Shown piece after piece: positions 17,718-28,015 of a stretch of 64,000 nt of DNA. Source of the stretch: Brevibacterium renqingii (GTDB lineage Bacteria > Actinomycetota > Actinomycetes > Actinomycetales > Brevibacteriaceae); the NCBI RefSeq assembly GCF_017808105.1, contig NZ_JADBHF010000009.1:1-64000 (forward strand), in the 5' to 3' direction. Position 1 is the first letter of the stretch. Each line of letters opens with the position of its first letter. The notes under the pieces were generated by a model. It did no database searches. It saw only the letters and a list, made by a program, of their open reading frames with translations, and was not told where the DNA came from. The translations under genes were made by a program, and so were the position numbers.

Positions 17718-18116
17718 GATCCACCTGGACCTTTCAAACGAGCGTGTAGGCCATCAGTCTCCCCCGCCCGGACGTCGAGGGCAATGCCCGGGGTTCCGCG
17801 GGCGATGCGATTCTGCTCCTGGGTGGGAAATTCGCCACCCGGAACACATTATTGCTCAACACATATGACGATTCCCGTAGCCCTCGCCGGCCTGCCGGCC
17901 GAAGACGGAAGCGTTCAACATGTCTCAATGTGAAGCCCCCGAATTGACTGAGATTGCGCCGATGCGCTTTACTCGAACCATGCAGTTCACCCCCGGGCCC
18001 CGCGCAAGCCGCCCCCCCCTGCCTCCGTCCCTCGGCAACGACCTGCGCTCATTATTGTTGAACTATCTTCGCCTCAGTTCGCAGTTACCTCACTTCGGCC
18101 CAAAGGACCTCTCTCC
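17718..18116. promoter_or_regulatory. 399-bp divergent intergenic region
   Basis: It separates the VOC gene (-) from the 18117 operon (+). I see two AT-rich near repeats in an otherwise GC-rich stretch: ATTATTGCTCAAC (17849-17861) and ATTATTGTTGAAC (18051-18063), 11 of 13 identical. A self-complementary GCCGGCCTGCCGGC lies near 17888. The repeats could be operator or promoter sites for the operon, but I recognise no known regulator motif. A 66-codon frame at 17920-18120 overlaps the downstream start and lacks any family resemblance. Confidence 0.4.
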
Positions 18117-19826
18117 ATGACCGACCTCCGTCCCACCGCCTCGGCGCGCGTCGCCGGACACGACCTCGACCGGCGATCGATCCTCAGCCTCGGACTGGGT
18201 TTCGGCACCCTCATCACCCTCAGCGCCTGCACACCGCGCGACACCGGCACGTCGGCCTCCGGACACCCCGTCCGAGGCGGGGTGCTCACCTACTTCGAGC
18301 CTCAGACCTGGACGCTTCTCTATCCGCCGTCGGTCGGCTTCTACCCCAACGGCGGAATCATGAACAACATCTCCGCGAGGCTGCTGTGGCAGGATCCGGA
18401 GACTCTGGAGCTGCACCCGTGGCTGGCCACGGATCTGCCGGAGATCAGTGCCGACGCGACGACCTACACCTTCACCATCCGCGACGGAGTGACCTATTCG
18501 GACGGAACACCGCTGACGCCTGCCAATGTGGCGAGGAACTTCGACCTCTTCGGCCGCGGCGACGAGGCGCGCACGCTCCCCGTGTCCGAACAGATCTCGA
18601 ACTACGAACGCAGCGAGGTCCTCGACGATCGTCGCGTGCGCTTCCACTTCTCGGCCCCCTCTCCCGGGTTCGCCCAGGCGACCTCGACGATGAACGCGGG
18701 GCTGCTCGCCGACTCCACCCTCGCACTCGATGCCGAGGGATTCGGGCCCGGCGGGGCCACCCGGATCCACACCTGCGGGCCCTTCCACATCACCGACGAG
18801 ACCATCGGCCAGAAGCTCTCGGTCAGGGCCCGCGAGGACTACGACTGGGCTCCCCCGCACCTGGCACACCAGGGGCGGGCCCACCTCGACGGCATCGACT
18901 ACCTGACCAACAACGAGTACTCGGTGCGCATCGGGGCCGTGCTGTCCGGACAGGCCGACGGTGTGCGCGACGTCCAGGCACCCGATGAATCACGGGTGAG
19001 CGAGCATGGGCTCCGCCTCTACGCGAAGGCGACGAACGGGATCAACAACAGCATCAACTTCCGATTCCGGCACGCTCTCCTGGCCGACGTCTCCGTCCGG
19101 CGAGCGCTCATCGCCGCCATCGACCGGCAGGAGATCGTCGACAAGCTCTTCACCCCCAACTATCCGCTGGCCACCGGACTGCTGGCCGAGGGCGCAATGG
19201 GCTACACGGACCAGTCGGGCTCCTGGGTCCACGATCCCGACAGGGCCGACCGCCTCCTCGATCAGGCGGGATGGACCGAACGCAACACCGCCGGCTACCG
19301 CGTCAAGGACGGGCAGACGCTGGCCCTGGCCGTGAATATCGCCCTGCCGCAGCCGCGGTCGAACGAGGTCCAGACGCTCATCCAACAGCAGCTGCGCCGC
19401 GTCGGCGTGCATCTGTCGATCAACCCCGGAGACCAGTCGAAGCAGACGCTCGACGCCCTCGAACTCGACACCGTGCAGATCTACCATTCGATGGTCGCCC
19501 GTGCAGACTTCGACAACCTGCGCTCGAACTACTCGTCGGCCAACCGTGACGTCTTCCTCAACGGACCAGACCGCTCCGACGCCGACGACGGTTCGATCGA
19601 CCCGCGCATCGACGAGCTCCTCGACGCTCTCGCCGCGGAGCCCGACCCCGGGAAACGGCAGCAGGCCGCCGAGGCGGTCCAGGACTACCTCGTCGAGCAG
19701 GCCTATGTCCTGCCGTTCTTCGAAGAGCCCCAGGTCTTCGCGTTCCGCCGCCGCGTCCACGGCTTCGCCACAGAACCGGTGGGGCGCCCCGACTTCTACA
19801 GCACCTGGCTGACAGGAGAGAGATGA
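18117..19826 (+). CDS. Tat-exported family-5 ABC substrate-binding lipoprotein (KPN_01854-like)
   Basis: 569 residues. The signal carries a twin-arginine motif (DRRSILSLG, Arg19-Arg20) and a lipobox LSAC with Cys38, so it is a Tat-dependent lipoprotein. The SBP_bac_5 body starts RGGVLTYFEPQTWTLLYPP and contains YTFTIRDGVTYSDGTPLTPANVARNFD-type sequence near residues 118-143. It resembles the KPN_01854 family (TIGR04028), whose genes travel with two permeases, ATPases, a flavin monooxygenase and CMD-domain proteins, exactly as here. The ligand is unknown. The start follows AAAGGA. Confidence 0.88.
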   Translation: MTDLRPTASARVAGHDLDRRSILSLGLGFGTLITLSACTPRDTGTSASGHPVRGGVLTYFEPQTWTLLYPPSVGFYPNGGIMNNISARLLWQDPETLELHPWLATDLPEISADATTYTFTIRDGVTYSDGTPLTPANVARNFDLFGRGDEARTLPVSEQISNYERSEVLDDRRVRFHFSAPSPGFAQATSTMNAGLLADSTLALDAEGFGPGGATRIHTCGPFHITDETIGQKLSVRAREDYDWAPPHLAHQGRAHLDGIDYLTNNEYSVRIGAVLSGQADGVRDVQAPDESRVSEHGLRLYAKATNGINNSINFRFRHALLADVSVRRALIAAIDRQEIVDKLFTPNYPLATGLLAEGAMGYTDQSGSWVHDPDRADRLLDQAGWTERNTAGYRVKDGQTLALAVNIALPQPRSNEVQTLIQQQLRRVGVHLSINPGDQSKQTLDALELDTVQIYHSMVARADFDNLRSNYSSANRDVFLNGPDRSDADDGSIDPRIDELLDALAAEPDPGKRQQAAEAVQDYLVEQAYVLPFFEEPQVFAFRRRVHGFATEPVGRPDFYSTWLTGER

Positions 19827-20923
19827 TCCTCGACACACGCTATCTGCTCCTGCGCCTCGGCCAGGCCGTCCTCGTCCTGCTGCTGGCCTTCACCGCAGCC
19901 TTCGTCCTGCTCAGCCTCATCCCCGGCGACGGGCTCACCGCCCGCTTCGCCGACCCGGCGCTGGGTCTCTCCTCCGAGCAGATCACCCAGATCCGCGAGG
20001 CCACGGGAGCCGACGAGTCCTGGTTCAGCCGCTATCTGCTCAGCCTCACCGGCTTCCTCACCGGCGACTTCGGGTACTCGGTCCAGACCGGTGCCGCCGT
20101 GTCGACGATCATCGCCGCGGCCCTGCCCTCGACGGCGGTGCTGGCGGTCTCCGGTTTCCTCACCGCACTCGTCCTCGCCGTCGCCATCGCGGTCGCCGCC
20201 ACCTATGGTCCGGCCACCGGCCCCTTCGCCTGGGTCCGACGGGCCCTCGACTCGGTGCCCAGCCTGTTCATCTCCGTCCCCGTGTTCTGGCTCGGGATCC
20301 TGCTCATCCAGGTCTTCTCCTTCCAGTTCGGCTTCGTCTCCGTGGTCTCCCCCGGTCCCGCCGAGGCGCTCGTGCTGCCGACGCTGACCGTGGCGGTGCC
20401 GCTGTCGGCTCCGATCACCCAAGTGCTCATCCGCTCCATCACCGAGGTCCAGGCCTCCGGATTCGTGAAGGTGACCACAGCCAAGGGCGCCTCCGAGATG
20501 TGGATGCTCGTCCACACCGTCGCCCGCAACGCGGTGCTGCCGGGGCTGACGATCATCGGGCTGGTCTTCGGTGAGCTCGTCGCCGGTGCCGTGGTCACAG
20601 AGACGGTGTTCGGCCGCAACGGCATCGGACTGATCACCGCCCAGGCCGTGACCCACCGCGACAACCCGATCCTGCTGGCAGTCGTCGTCATCGCCACCTT
20701 CGGCTACGTCATCATCAACCTCGCCGTCGACCTCCTCTACCCCGTCATCGACGTCCGTCTGCGCACTCAGCGCACGACGGCCTCCGGCAAGGGGCTGAAG
20801 AACAGCGATGCAAGCACCCGCAGCGCGCTGACGGCGACCGCCGCCAGCGTCGGCGTCGACCTCGACTGGACTGACGACACCGCTGCCGAGACGAGCACCG
20901 AGACGAAAGCGACGAACCCATGA
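19823..20923 (+). CDS. ABC transporter permease, DppB type
   Basis: 366 residues with six predicted helices and the EAA loop near 213-235 (ASGFVKVTTAKGASEMWML). Its ATG overlaps the binding-protein stop (ATGA). It is longer than usual because of a roughly 50-residue hydrophilic Thr/Ser/Asp-rich tail after the last helix (from RLRTQRTTASGK), which has no counterpart in the first importer of this window. Confidence 0.9.
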   Translation: MILDTRYLLLRLGQAVLVLLLAFTAAFVLLSLIPGDGLTARFADPALGLSSEQITQIREATGADESWFSRYLLSLTGFLTGDFGYSVQTGAAVSTIIAAALPSTAVLAVSGFLTALVLAVAIAVAATYGPATGPFAWVRRALDSVPSLFISVPVFWLGILLIQVFSFQFGFVSVVSPGPAEALVLPTLTVAVPLSAPITQVLIRSITEVQASGFVKVTTAKGASEMWMLVHTVARNAVLPGLTIIGLVFGELVAGAVVTETVFGRNGIGLITAQAVTHRDNPILLAVVVIATFGYVIINLAVDLLYPVIDVRLRTQRTTASGKGLKNSDASTRSALTATAASVGVDLDWTDDTAAETSTETKATNP

Positions 20924-21780
20924 GCCTCACCGATGTCTTCACCCGCGCGGAGGACACCGCCGGCGCGCGCACCCGTGCCGCCCGCAGTGCGGTCACCTCG
21001 GCGACCGCCGTCTCTGCACTCGTCCTGCTCATCGCCATCGCCTGGGCCCTGTTCCCCGGGCTCTTCACCCACTTCGACCCGAACGACGGCGGCGACACCC
21101 CGGCCCTGCTGGCGCCCAGCCTCGAGCACTGGTTCGGCACCGACCAGACCGGTCGGGATGCCTTCACCCGCGTCGTCTACGGCGCCTCCCAGTCCCTGCT
21201 CGCCGCACTCGTGGCCGTGGGCGTGGGTCTCCTCATCGGCACCGCGATCGGTCTCATCGCCGGCACCCGCCGCGGACTCGTCGACGATGTGCTCATGCGC
21301 TCCATCGACGTGCTGCTCTCGATCCCCGCGATCCTGCTCAGCCTCTCGATCGTCGTCGTCCTCGGCTTCGGCACGATCAACGCGGCCATCGCCGTCGGCG
21401 TCACAGCCATCGCCCAGTTCGCCCGCCTCGCCCGCTCCCAGGCGGTGCAGATCGGCACGAGCGACTACGTGGCCGCCGCCTACGGCTCCGGCGGCACCTT
21501 CTTCTCCGTCCTCGTCCGCCACATCCTGCCGAATTCGATCTCGCCGGTGCTCTCGCTGGCCGTGCTGCAGATCGGATCCGCGATCCTCCAGATCTCCACT
21601 CTCGGGTTCCTCGGCTACGGCACTCCGCCGCCGACGCCCGAATGGGGTCTCATCATCGCCGAGGGCCGCAACTTCGTGGCCACCGCCTGGTGGCTGACCG
21701 TGCTGCCCGGCCTCGTCGTCATGGCCATCGTGCTCGCCACCCATCAGATCGGCAACACCCTGCGAAAGGTGACATCATGA
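20920..21780 (+). CDS. ABC transporter permease, DppC type
   Basis: 286 residues. N-terminal helix about 24-46, then the family motif HWFGTDQTGRDAFTRVVYGA near residue 70, four further helices and an EAA loop near 185-205. Start and stop codons overlap the neighbours by 4 bp each, so the transporter subunits should be made in fixed ratio. Confidence 0.92.
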   Translation: MSLTDVFTRAEDTAGARTRAARSAVTSATAVSALVLLIAIAWALFPGLFTHFDPNDGGDTPALLAPSLEHWFGTDQTGRDAFTRVVYGASQSLLAALVAVGVGLLIGTAIGLIAGTRRGLVDDVLMRSIDVLLSIPAILLSLSIVVVLGFGTINAAIAVGVTAIAQFARLARSQAVQIGTSDYVAAAYGSGGTFFSVLVRHILPNSISPVLSLAVLQIGSAILQISTLGFLGYGTPPPTPEWGLIIAEGRNFVATAWWLTVLPGLVVMAIVLATHQIGNTLRKVTS

Positions 21781-23459
21781 CCGCATCTCCGCTGCTGCAC
21801 ATCGACGGCCTCACCGTCGACTACGCCCGCCGAGGCGGCTCCCCGGCCGTGCGCGGCCTCGACCTCACCGTCGACTCCGGTGCGATGACCGCCGTCGTCG
21901 GCGAGTCCGGCTCGGGGAAGTCGACGACGGCGAACGCGGTCATCGGACTCCTGCCCTCCTCGGCTCGGATCACGGCCGGGCAGATCCGCCTCGGCGACCT
22001 CGACCTCACCCGCATGGGACCGGTCGGCTGGCGCGGGGTGCGCGGGGCTCAGATCGGATACGTCCCGCAGGACCCCGGAAGTTCGCTCAATCCGCTGCAG
22101 ACGACGGGGAAGTCCGTGGCCGAGGCGCTGCGCATCCACCGTCGCACGAATCGTGCCGAGGCCCGGGACAGGGTCATCGAACTGCTGGGCAGGGTCGGCA
22201 TCGACCGGCCCGAGAAGCGAGCCGATCAGTTCCCGCACGAGCTCTCCGGCGGGATGCGGCAGCGTGTGCTCATCGCCGCGGCCATCGCCCTGCGCCCCCG
22301 CCTGCTCATCGCCGACGAACCGACCTCGGCCCTGGACGTGACCGTGCAGAAACAGGTCCTCGACCTCCTCGACGAACTGCGCGCCGAAACCGGGATGGGC
22401 ATCCTGTTCATCACCCACGATCTCGCCGTCGCCGGGGAACGCGCCGACGATGTCCTGGTCATGCAGGCCGGGACGGTCGTCGAGTCCGGGGAGGCCGGTC
22501 GCATCTTCTCCCGCCCGGAGACCGAGTACACCTCCCGCCTGCTCGCCGACGCCCCCGCCCTGCAGACGAAGGCCCGCCCCTCCCTCCCCGAGGCGGCCGC
22601 GTTCCCCATGCGCCCATTCGTCTCCGTCGACTCGCTGACCCAGGTCTTCGACCGCTCCGGCGATCAGGTCATCGGCGTCGAGGACGTGAGCTTCACCCTC
22701 GACCGCGGCACTACGCACGGCATCGTCGGCGAATCCGGTTCGGGCAAGACCACGACGGGCAAGGCCCTGGCCGGATTCCTCGCACCGCAGTCGGGCCGTG
22801 TGCGCATCGGAGACTTCGACGCCGCCGAGTTCGGCCGCTCCGGACGCGGGGTGCGCGGACGGGCCCGGATCCGGGAGTTCCGGCGCACCGTCCAGCTCGT
22901 ACACCAGAACCCGTATTCGGCACTCGATCCCAAGCACTCGATCCGGGCGACCCTGACCGAGCCTCTGCGCAACTTCGGCATCGGCACCCGCGCCACACGA
23001 GACAGTCTGGTCACCGAGACCCTGGAGAGGGTGGCGCTGCCGGCGGAGTTCCTCGACCGGCGCCCGGCCGAACTCTCCGGCGGCCAGCTGCAGCGAGTGG
23101 CGATCGCCCGAGCCCTCATCGCCGAACCCGAACTCGTCGTCTTCGACGAGGCCGTCTCGGCCCTCGACGTCACGGTGCAGGCGCAGATACTGACTCTCCT
23201 CGACCGGCTGCAGCGGGAACTGGGACTGACCTATGTCTTCATCACCCACGACCTGGCCGTGGTGCGGCAGATCGCTGATACGGTGTCCGTGATGTCGCGC
23301 GGGCGTCTCGTCGAAAGCGGCGCGACCGAGGAGGTCTTCGCACACCCGAGCACTGATGTCACTCGGGCACTGCTCGATGCGATCCCGAACCCAGTGGCAT
23401 TCTCCGGCCACGCCGACCCCCACCCCGCACTCGCCCTGACCGCAGCGGCAGAAAGCTGA
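21777..23459 (+). CDS. Fused double ABC ATPase (DppD-DppF)
   Basis: 560 residues comprising two complete nucleotide-binding domains. The first has GESGSGKST near residue 41, LSGGMRQR near 156 and LLIADEPTSALD near 178. The second has GESGSGKTTTGKAL near 320, LSGGQLQRVAIARA near 436 and VVFDEAVSALDVT near 459. Both halves are intact, so one chain replaces the usual two ATPase subunits. The ATG overlaps the permease stop and follows AAAGGTG; in-frame codons upstream lie inside the permease gene. Confidence 0.92.
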   Translation: MTASPLLHIDGLTVDYARRGGSPAVRGLDLTVDSGAMTAVVGESGSGKSTTANAVIGLLPSSARITAGQIRLGDLDLTRMGPVGWRGVRGAQIGYVPQDPGSSLNPLQTTGKSVAEALRIHRRTNRAEARDRVIELLGRVGIDRPEKRADQFPHELSGGMRQRVLIAAAIALRPRLLIADEPTSALDVTVQKQVLDLLDELRAETGMGILFITHDLAVAGERADDVLVMQAGTVVESGEAGRIFSRPETEYTSRLLADAPALQTKARPSLPEAAAFPMRPFVSVDSLTQVFDRSGDQVIGVEDVSFTLDRGTTHGIVGESGSGKTTTGKALAGFLAPQSGRVRIGDFDAAEFGRSGRGVRGRARIREFRRTVQLVHQNPYSALDPKHSIRATLTEPLRNFGIGTRATRDSLVTETLERVALPAEFLDRRPAELSGGQLQRVAIARALIAEPELVVFDEAVSALDVTVQAQILTLLDRLQRELGLTYVFITHDLAVVRQIADTVSVMSRGRLVESGATEEVFAHPSTDVTRALLDAIPNPVAFSGHADPHPALALTAAAES

Positions 23460-23464
23460 GACCC

Positions 23465-24523
23465 ATGACTGAAACCACCACCGAGCAGACCAGCGGACCG
23501 CGGCTCGGGTTCTTCACCCGACTGCTCGAGGACGCCCCGGCCGGGCAGCGCTACCGTTTCGCCCTCGAACAGATCGAAGCGGCCGAGCGTTTCGGCATGC
23601 ACTCCGCATGGGTCGCCCAGCACCATTTCTCCGCCGCGGAGGGCGGACTGCCCTCCCCGCTCGTCTTCCTCTCCCACGCCGCCGCCCGCACCCGGCGGAT
23701 CACACTGGGCACGGCCATCATCACACTGCCGATGGAGAACGCCGTGCGCGTGGCCGAGGACGTCGCCGTGCTCGATGTCCTGGCCGAGGGCCGCCTCGAG
23801 ATCGGGCTGGGCTCGGGCGGGAACCCGAAGTCCTTCCCCGCCTTCGGCACGAGCTTCGATGAGCGCCGTGAGGTCTTCGCCGACAACCTCGCGACCCTGC
23901 GCACCCTGTTCTCAGGGGATTCGCTGCCCACCGAGCATCTGCTCTATCCCGAACCCGACGCCGCGGATGCGGGCCGTCCCGGTCTCGGGCAGCGCCTGTG
24001 GCAGGCGACCTTCTCCTCAGGCGGTGCCGGGGCCGCCGGGGCCGCCGGGGACGGGCTGATGCTCTCGCGCACCCAACCGCGCCCGCAGGGCAGACCGGAG
24101 GCGGCCCTCGACGAGGTGCAGCTGCCGGTCATCGACACCTATCTCTCCCAGCTGCCGGACGGCGCCGCGCCGCGCATCCTCGCCTCGCGTACAGCTGTGG
24201 TCGCCGATGCCGCCGATCTGCCGCGGCTGCGGGAGATCACCGAACCCGCGCTGCGGACCGAGGCCGATCGCCTCGTCGGCTACGACACCTCCTCCTTGAG
24301 CTTTGATGAGCTGCTCGTCGCCACCGACACCTACCTCGGCACGTCCGAACAGGTGATCGAACGCATGAGCGCCGACCGCGTGCTCGATCGCGTCACCGAT
24401 GTCAGCTTCCAAGTGCATTCGGTGCCGGCGACGAACGAGGCCGCCCTGCGCTCGATCGAACTGCTGGCCACCGAGGTGGCTCCGGCCCTGGGTCTGGACG
24501 TCGCCGAGGAGCGTGTGCGCTGA
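23465..24523 (+). CDS. FMN-dependent luciferase-like monooxygenase
   Basis: 352-residue TIM-barrel flavin enzyme. Typical features are RYRFALEQIEAAERFGMHSAWVAQHHF near 25-50, RITLGTAIITLPMENAVRVAED near 78-99 and LDVLAEGRLEIGLGSGG near 104-120. It resembles the KPN_01858 family (TIGR04027) that accompanies this transporter type. It presumably uses reduced FMN and oxygen on the imported compound or a derivative; the reaction is unknown. The stop is followed one base later by the next start. Confidence 0.87.
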   Translation: MTETTTEQTSGPRLGFFTRLLEDAPAGQRYRFALEQIEAAERFGMHSAWVAQHHFSAAEGGLPSPLVFLSHAAARTRRITLGTAIITLPMENAVRVAEDVAVLDVLAEGRLEIGLGSGGNPKSFPAFGTSFDERREVFADNLATLRTLFSGDSLPTEHLLYPEPDAADAGRPGLGQRLWQATFSSGGAGAAGAAGDGLMLSRTQPRPQGRPEAALDEVQLPVIDTYLSQLPDGAAPRILASRTAVVADAADLPRLREITEPALRTEADRLVGYDTSSLSFDELLVATDTYLGTSEQVIERMSADRVLDRVTDVSFQVHSVPATNEAALRSIELLATEVAPALGLDVAEERVR

Positions 24524-24524
24524 G

Positions 24525-25853
24525 ATGACCGATATCGTCAACGTCCTCGCCGGCATCGCGGCGAACGACTCTCTCGACGTCCTCCGCGACCACCGGCCCC
24601 AGGCCAAGGAGAACGCCCAGCTCAGCTTCGAGGCGCTCCTCGAACCCTCCGATCCGGCCGGGGTGACCTACCGCGAACGCTACGCGGTCGCCGCATTCAC
24701 CGCCGGCCTCCTCGGCACCCCCGCCGCCGAGGAGTTCTACCGCGACCTGCTCCGCGACGAGGACGAATCCGCGTCGTGGGTGGTCGCCGAACTCCTCGAC
24801 GAATCCATCGCGTCAGCTGACTCGGACACCGGCTTCGGCGTGGGAGTGCAGGGTCCCTACGGGATCTTCGAATCCGAGTCGCTGGCGGAGGAGAACCTGC
24901 CCGGACCGTGGTTCACCGCGACTGGGGCATCAGCGGAGACGCTGGGTGAGAAGCTCGTCGCCGGGCTCGAATTCGCCCATCTGCTCGTGCTCCACCCGCG
25001 CGATTGCGGACCCGAGCATCTGGCGCTGCTGCTCGCGGCCGGTTGGGACGAGGACGGAATCGTCACACTGGCCCAGCTCGTGTCCTTCCTCAACTTCCAG
25101 ATCCGCATGAGCACGGGCCTGGCCGCCCTCGCTGCGACAGCCCCGTCGGACCCCGCGGTGCCCGAGCCGCTGGCGGCCACCACCGCGGAGCCGACCTCCG
25201 AACCCGGAGGCACCGCCTCGGCTCGGGCCGAGCGGGCGCTGGCCGAGTTCGGACACCGGGTGAGCACCTACCCGGATCTCGCCCGTCCCGAGCAGTTCCA
25301 GCAGTCCGGTCTCGGCTGGGTGCCCTGGATCGCCCCGGTCGCCGAGGCGGAGCTGACCGGGACTCAGCGCGAGGCTCTCATCGAGGCCGGCCGAGCGAAG
25401 AATCCCTACTTCCGGCTGCTCGCCCGGGACCCGGACGCACTCAGAGCCAGGACGCTGACCGATCTCGACATCTTCTTCAACACCACCGACGGCCTCGGCC
25501 GGGCCGAGCGGGAACTCGCCGCCACGGCGGCCTCGAGGCTCAACGGGTGCCTGTTCTGCGCGTCCGTCCATTCCGAACGTGCCACCGAGGAGTCCGGACG
25601 CCGGGATCTCGTGCAACGGCTGCTCGACGAGGGCATCGGGACTCGCCTCGGCGATTCGGTCTGGGACGCCGTCGTCGACGCCTCGGTCGCTCTCACCGTG
25701 ACTCCGCCGGCTTTCGGATCCTCGCACCTGTCGGCGCTGCGGGAGGCGGGACTGGGCGACGGCGACATCGTCGACGTGCTCGGCAGCGCGGCGTTCTTCA
25801 ACTGGGCCAACCGCCTCATGCTCTCCCTCGGCGAACCTGAGGCGCTGAACTGA
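24525..25853 (+). CDS. Fused CMD-domain / AhpD-like peroxidase-fold protein (Avi_7170 + Avi_7169 types)
   Basis: 442 residues made of two related all-helical halves. Residues 1 to about 220 resemble the CMD-domain family Avi_7170 (TIGR04029); only a lone Cys (HPRDCGPEH) appears and there is no CxxC. Residues about 245-442 resemble the alkylhydroperoxidase-domain family Avi_7169 (TIGR04030), with the redox motif NGCLFCASVHSERA near 340. A Pro/Ala/Thr/Glu linker (about 205-240) joins them. In other bacteria the halves are separate neighbouring genes. It ends the operon at a long hairpin. Catalysis on peroxides or thiol chemistry is plausible but unproven. Confidence 0.85.
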   Translation: MTDIVNVLAGIAANDSLDVLRDHRPQAKENAQLSFEALLEPSDPAGVTYRERYAVAAFTAGLLGTPAAEEFYRDLLRDEDESASWVVAELLDESIASADSDTGFGVGVQGPYGIFESESLAEENLPGPWFTATGASAETLGEKLVAGLEFAHLLVLHPRDCGPEHLALLLAAGWDEDGIVTLAQLVSFLNFQIRMSTGLAALAATAPSDPAVPEPLAATTAEPTSEPGGTASARAERALAEFGHRVSTYPDLARPEQFQQSGLGWVPWIAPVAEAELTGTQREALIEAGRAKNPYFRLLARDPDALRARTLTDLDIFFNTTDGLGRAERELAATAASRLNGCLFCASVHSERATEESGRRDLVQRLLDEGIGTRLGDSVWDAVVDASVALTVTPPAFGSSHLSALREAGLGDGDIVDVLGSAAFFNWANRLMLSLGEPEALN

Positions 25854-25907
25854 GCTCCACCGAGAAACGGATCGAGCGCCTCGGCGCCAGTTGCGTGCAC
25901 GTGCGTT

Positions 25908-25963
25908 CTGCGGGCGGATCCACTGTGAAATCCCGTGAGATTTCACAGCGGATCCGCCCGCAG
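25908..25963. terminator. 24-bp-arm hairpin between converging operons
   Basis: CTGCGGGCGGATCC-A-CTGTGAAATC pairs with GATTTCACAG-C-GGATCCGCCCGCAG, 24 base pairs with a single A/C mismatch and a six-base loop. It sits between the CMD fusion (+) and the DUF779 gene (-). No U tract is present on either side. Confidence 0.82.
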
Positions 25964-25973
25964 GAGACGCCGC

Positions 25974-26392
25974 TCAGGCGACGTCCATCAGCGCCGAGCG
26001 GATGATGAAGCGGTTGCCCGTCGGGGCTTCGACGCTGAAGCCGCTCCCCCGTCCGGGTACCACGTCGATGGTCAGATGCGTGTGCTTCCAGTACTCGAAC
26101 TGCTCGACCGACATCCAGAAGTCCAGTCCGGCCTTCTCGGCGTCGTCGATGGGCAGCTCGAAGTGGCCGAGCAGCACATCCGCCTCCGAGGTGAGGAAGT
26201 CGCCTTCGGGGAAGCACATCGGAGACGACCCGTCGCAGCACCCGCCGGACTGATGGAACATCAGCTGACCGTGCTTGTCGACAAGCGTGATCAGCAGGTC
26301 GAGGGCCGCTTGGGTCATCGCCACCCGTGACCTCTCTTCGCCCTCGATCCGGGGAGTCGATTCGAGGGCGGCGGTTTCGGTCGTATCGCTCA

Positions 26393-26393
<1 letters not shown>
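25974..26393 (-). CDS. DUF779 protein, aldehyde dehydrogenase partner
   Basis: 139 residues with the DUF779 hallmarks: LMFHQSGGCCDGSSPMC near residue 47, then FLTSEADVLLG and the closing GRGSGFSVEAPTGNRFIIRS. The Cys pair suggests metal or redox function, but none is established. The start shares one base with the aldehyde dehydrogenase stop. DUF779 genes are almost always found beside acetaldehyde-type dehydrogenases, as here. Confidence 0.88.
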
Positions 26394-27916
<1,523 letters not shown>

Positions 27917-28015
27917 GACACTCCTTCGTGTGAGTCCATCCGCCCCGCGGAGCGGACGTGTCCGTGTCTTCCCACCATAGGCCCGCCGAGGCGGCCGAAC
28001 AATAGGCGGACGGAC

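Noticed and set aside
17920-18120. 66-residue leader ORF before the 18117 operon
   Set aside because: No ribosome site, no family match and overlap with the next start in another frame; Pro-rich composition fits chance in GC-rich DNA.
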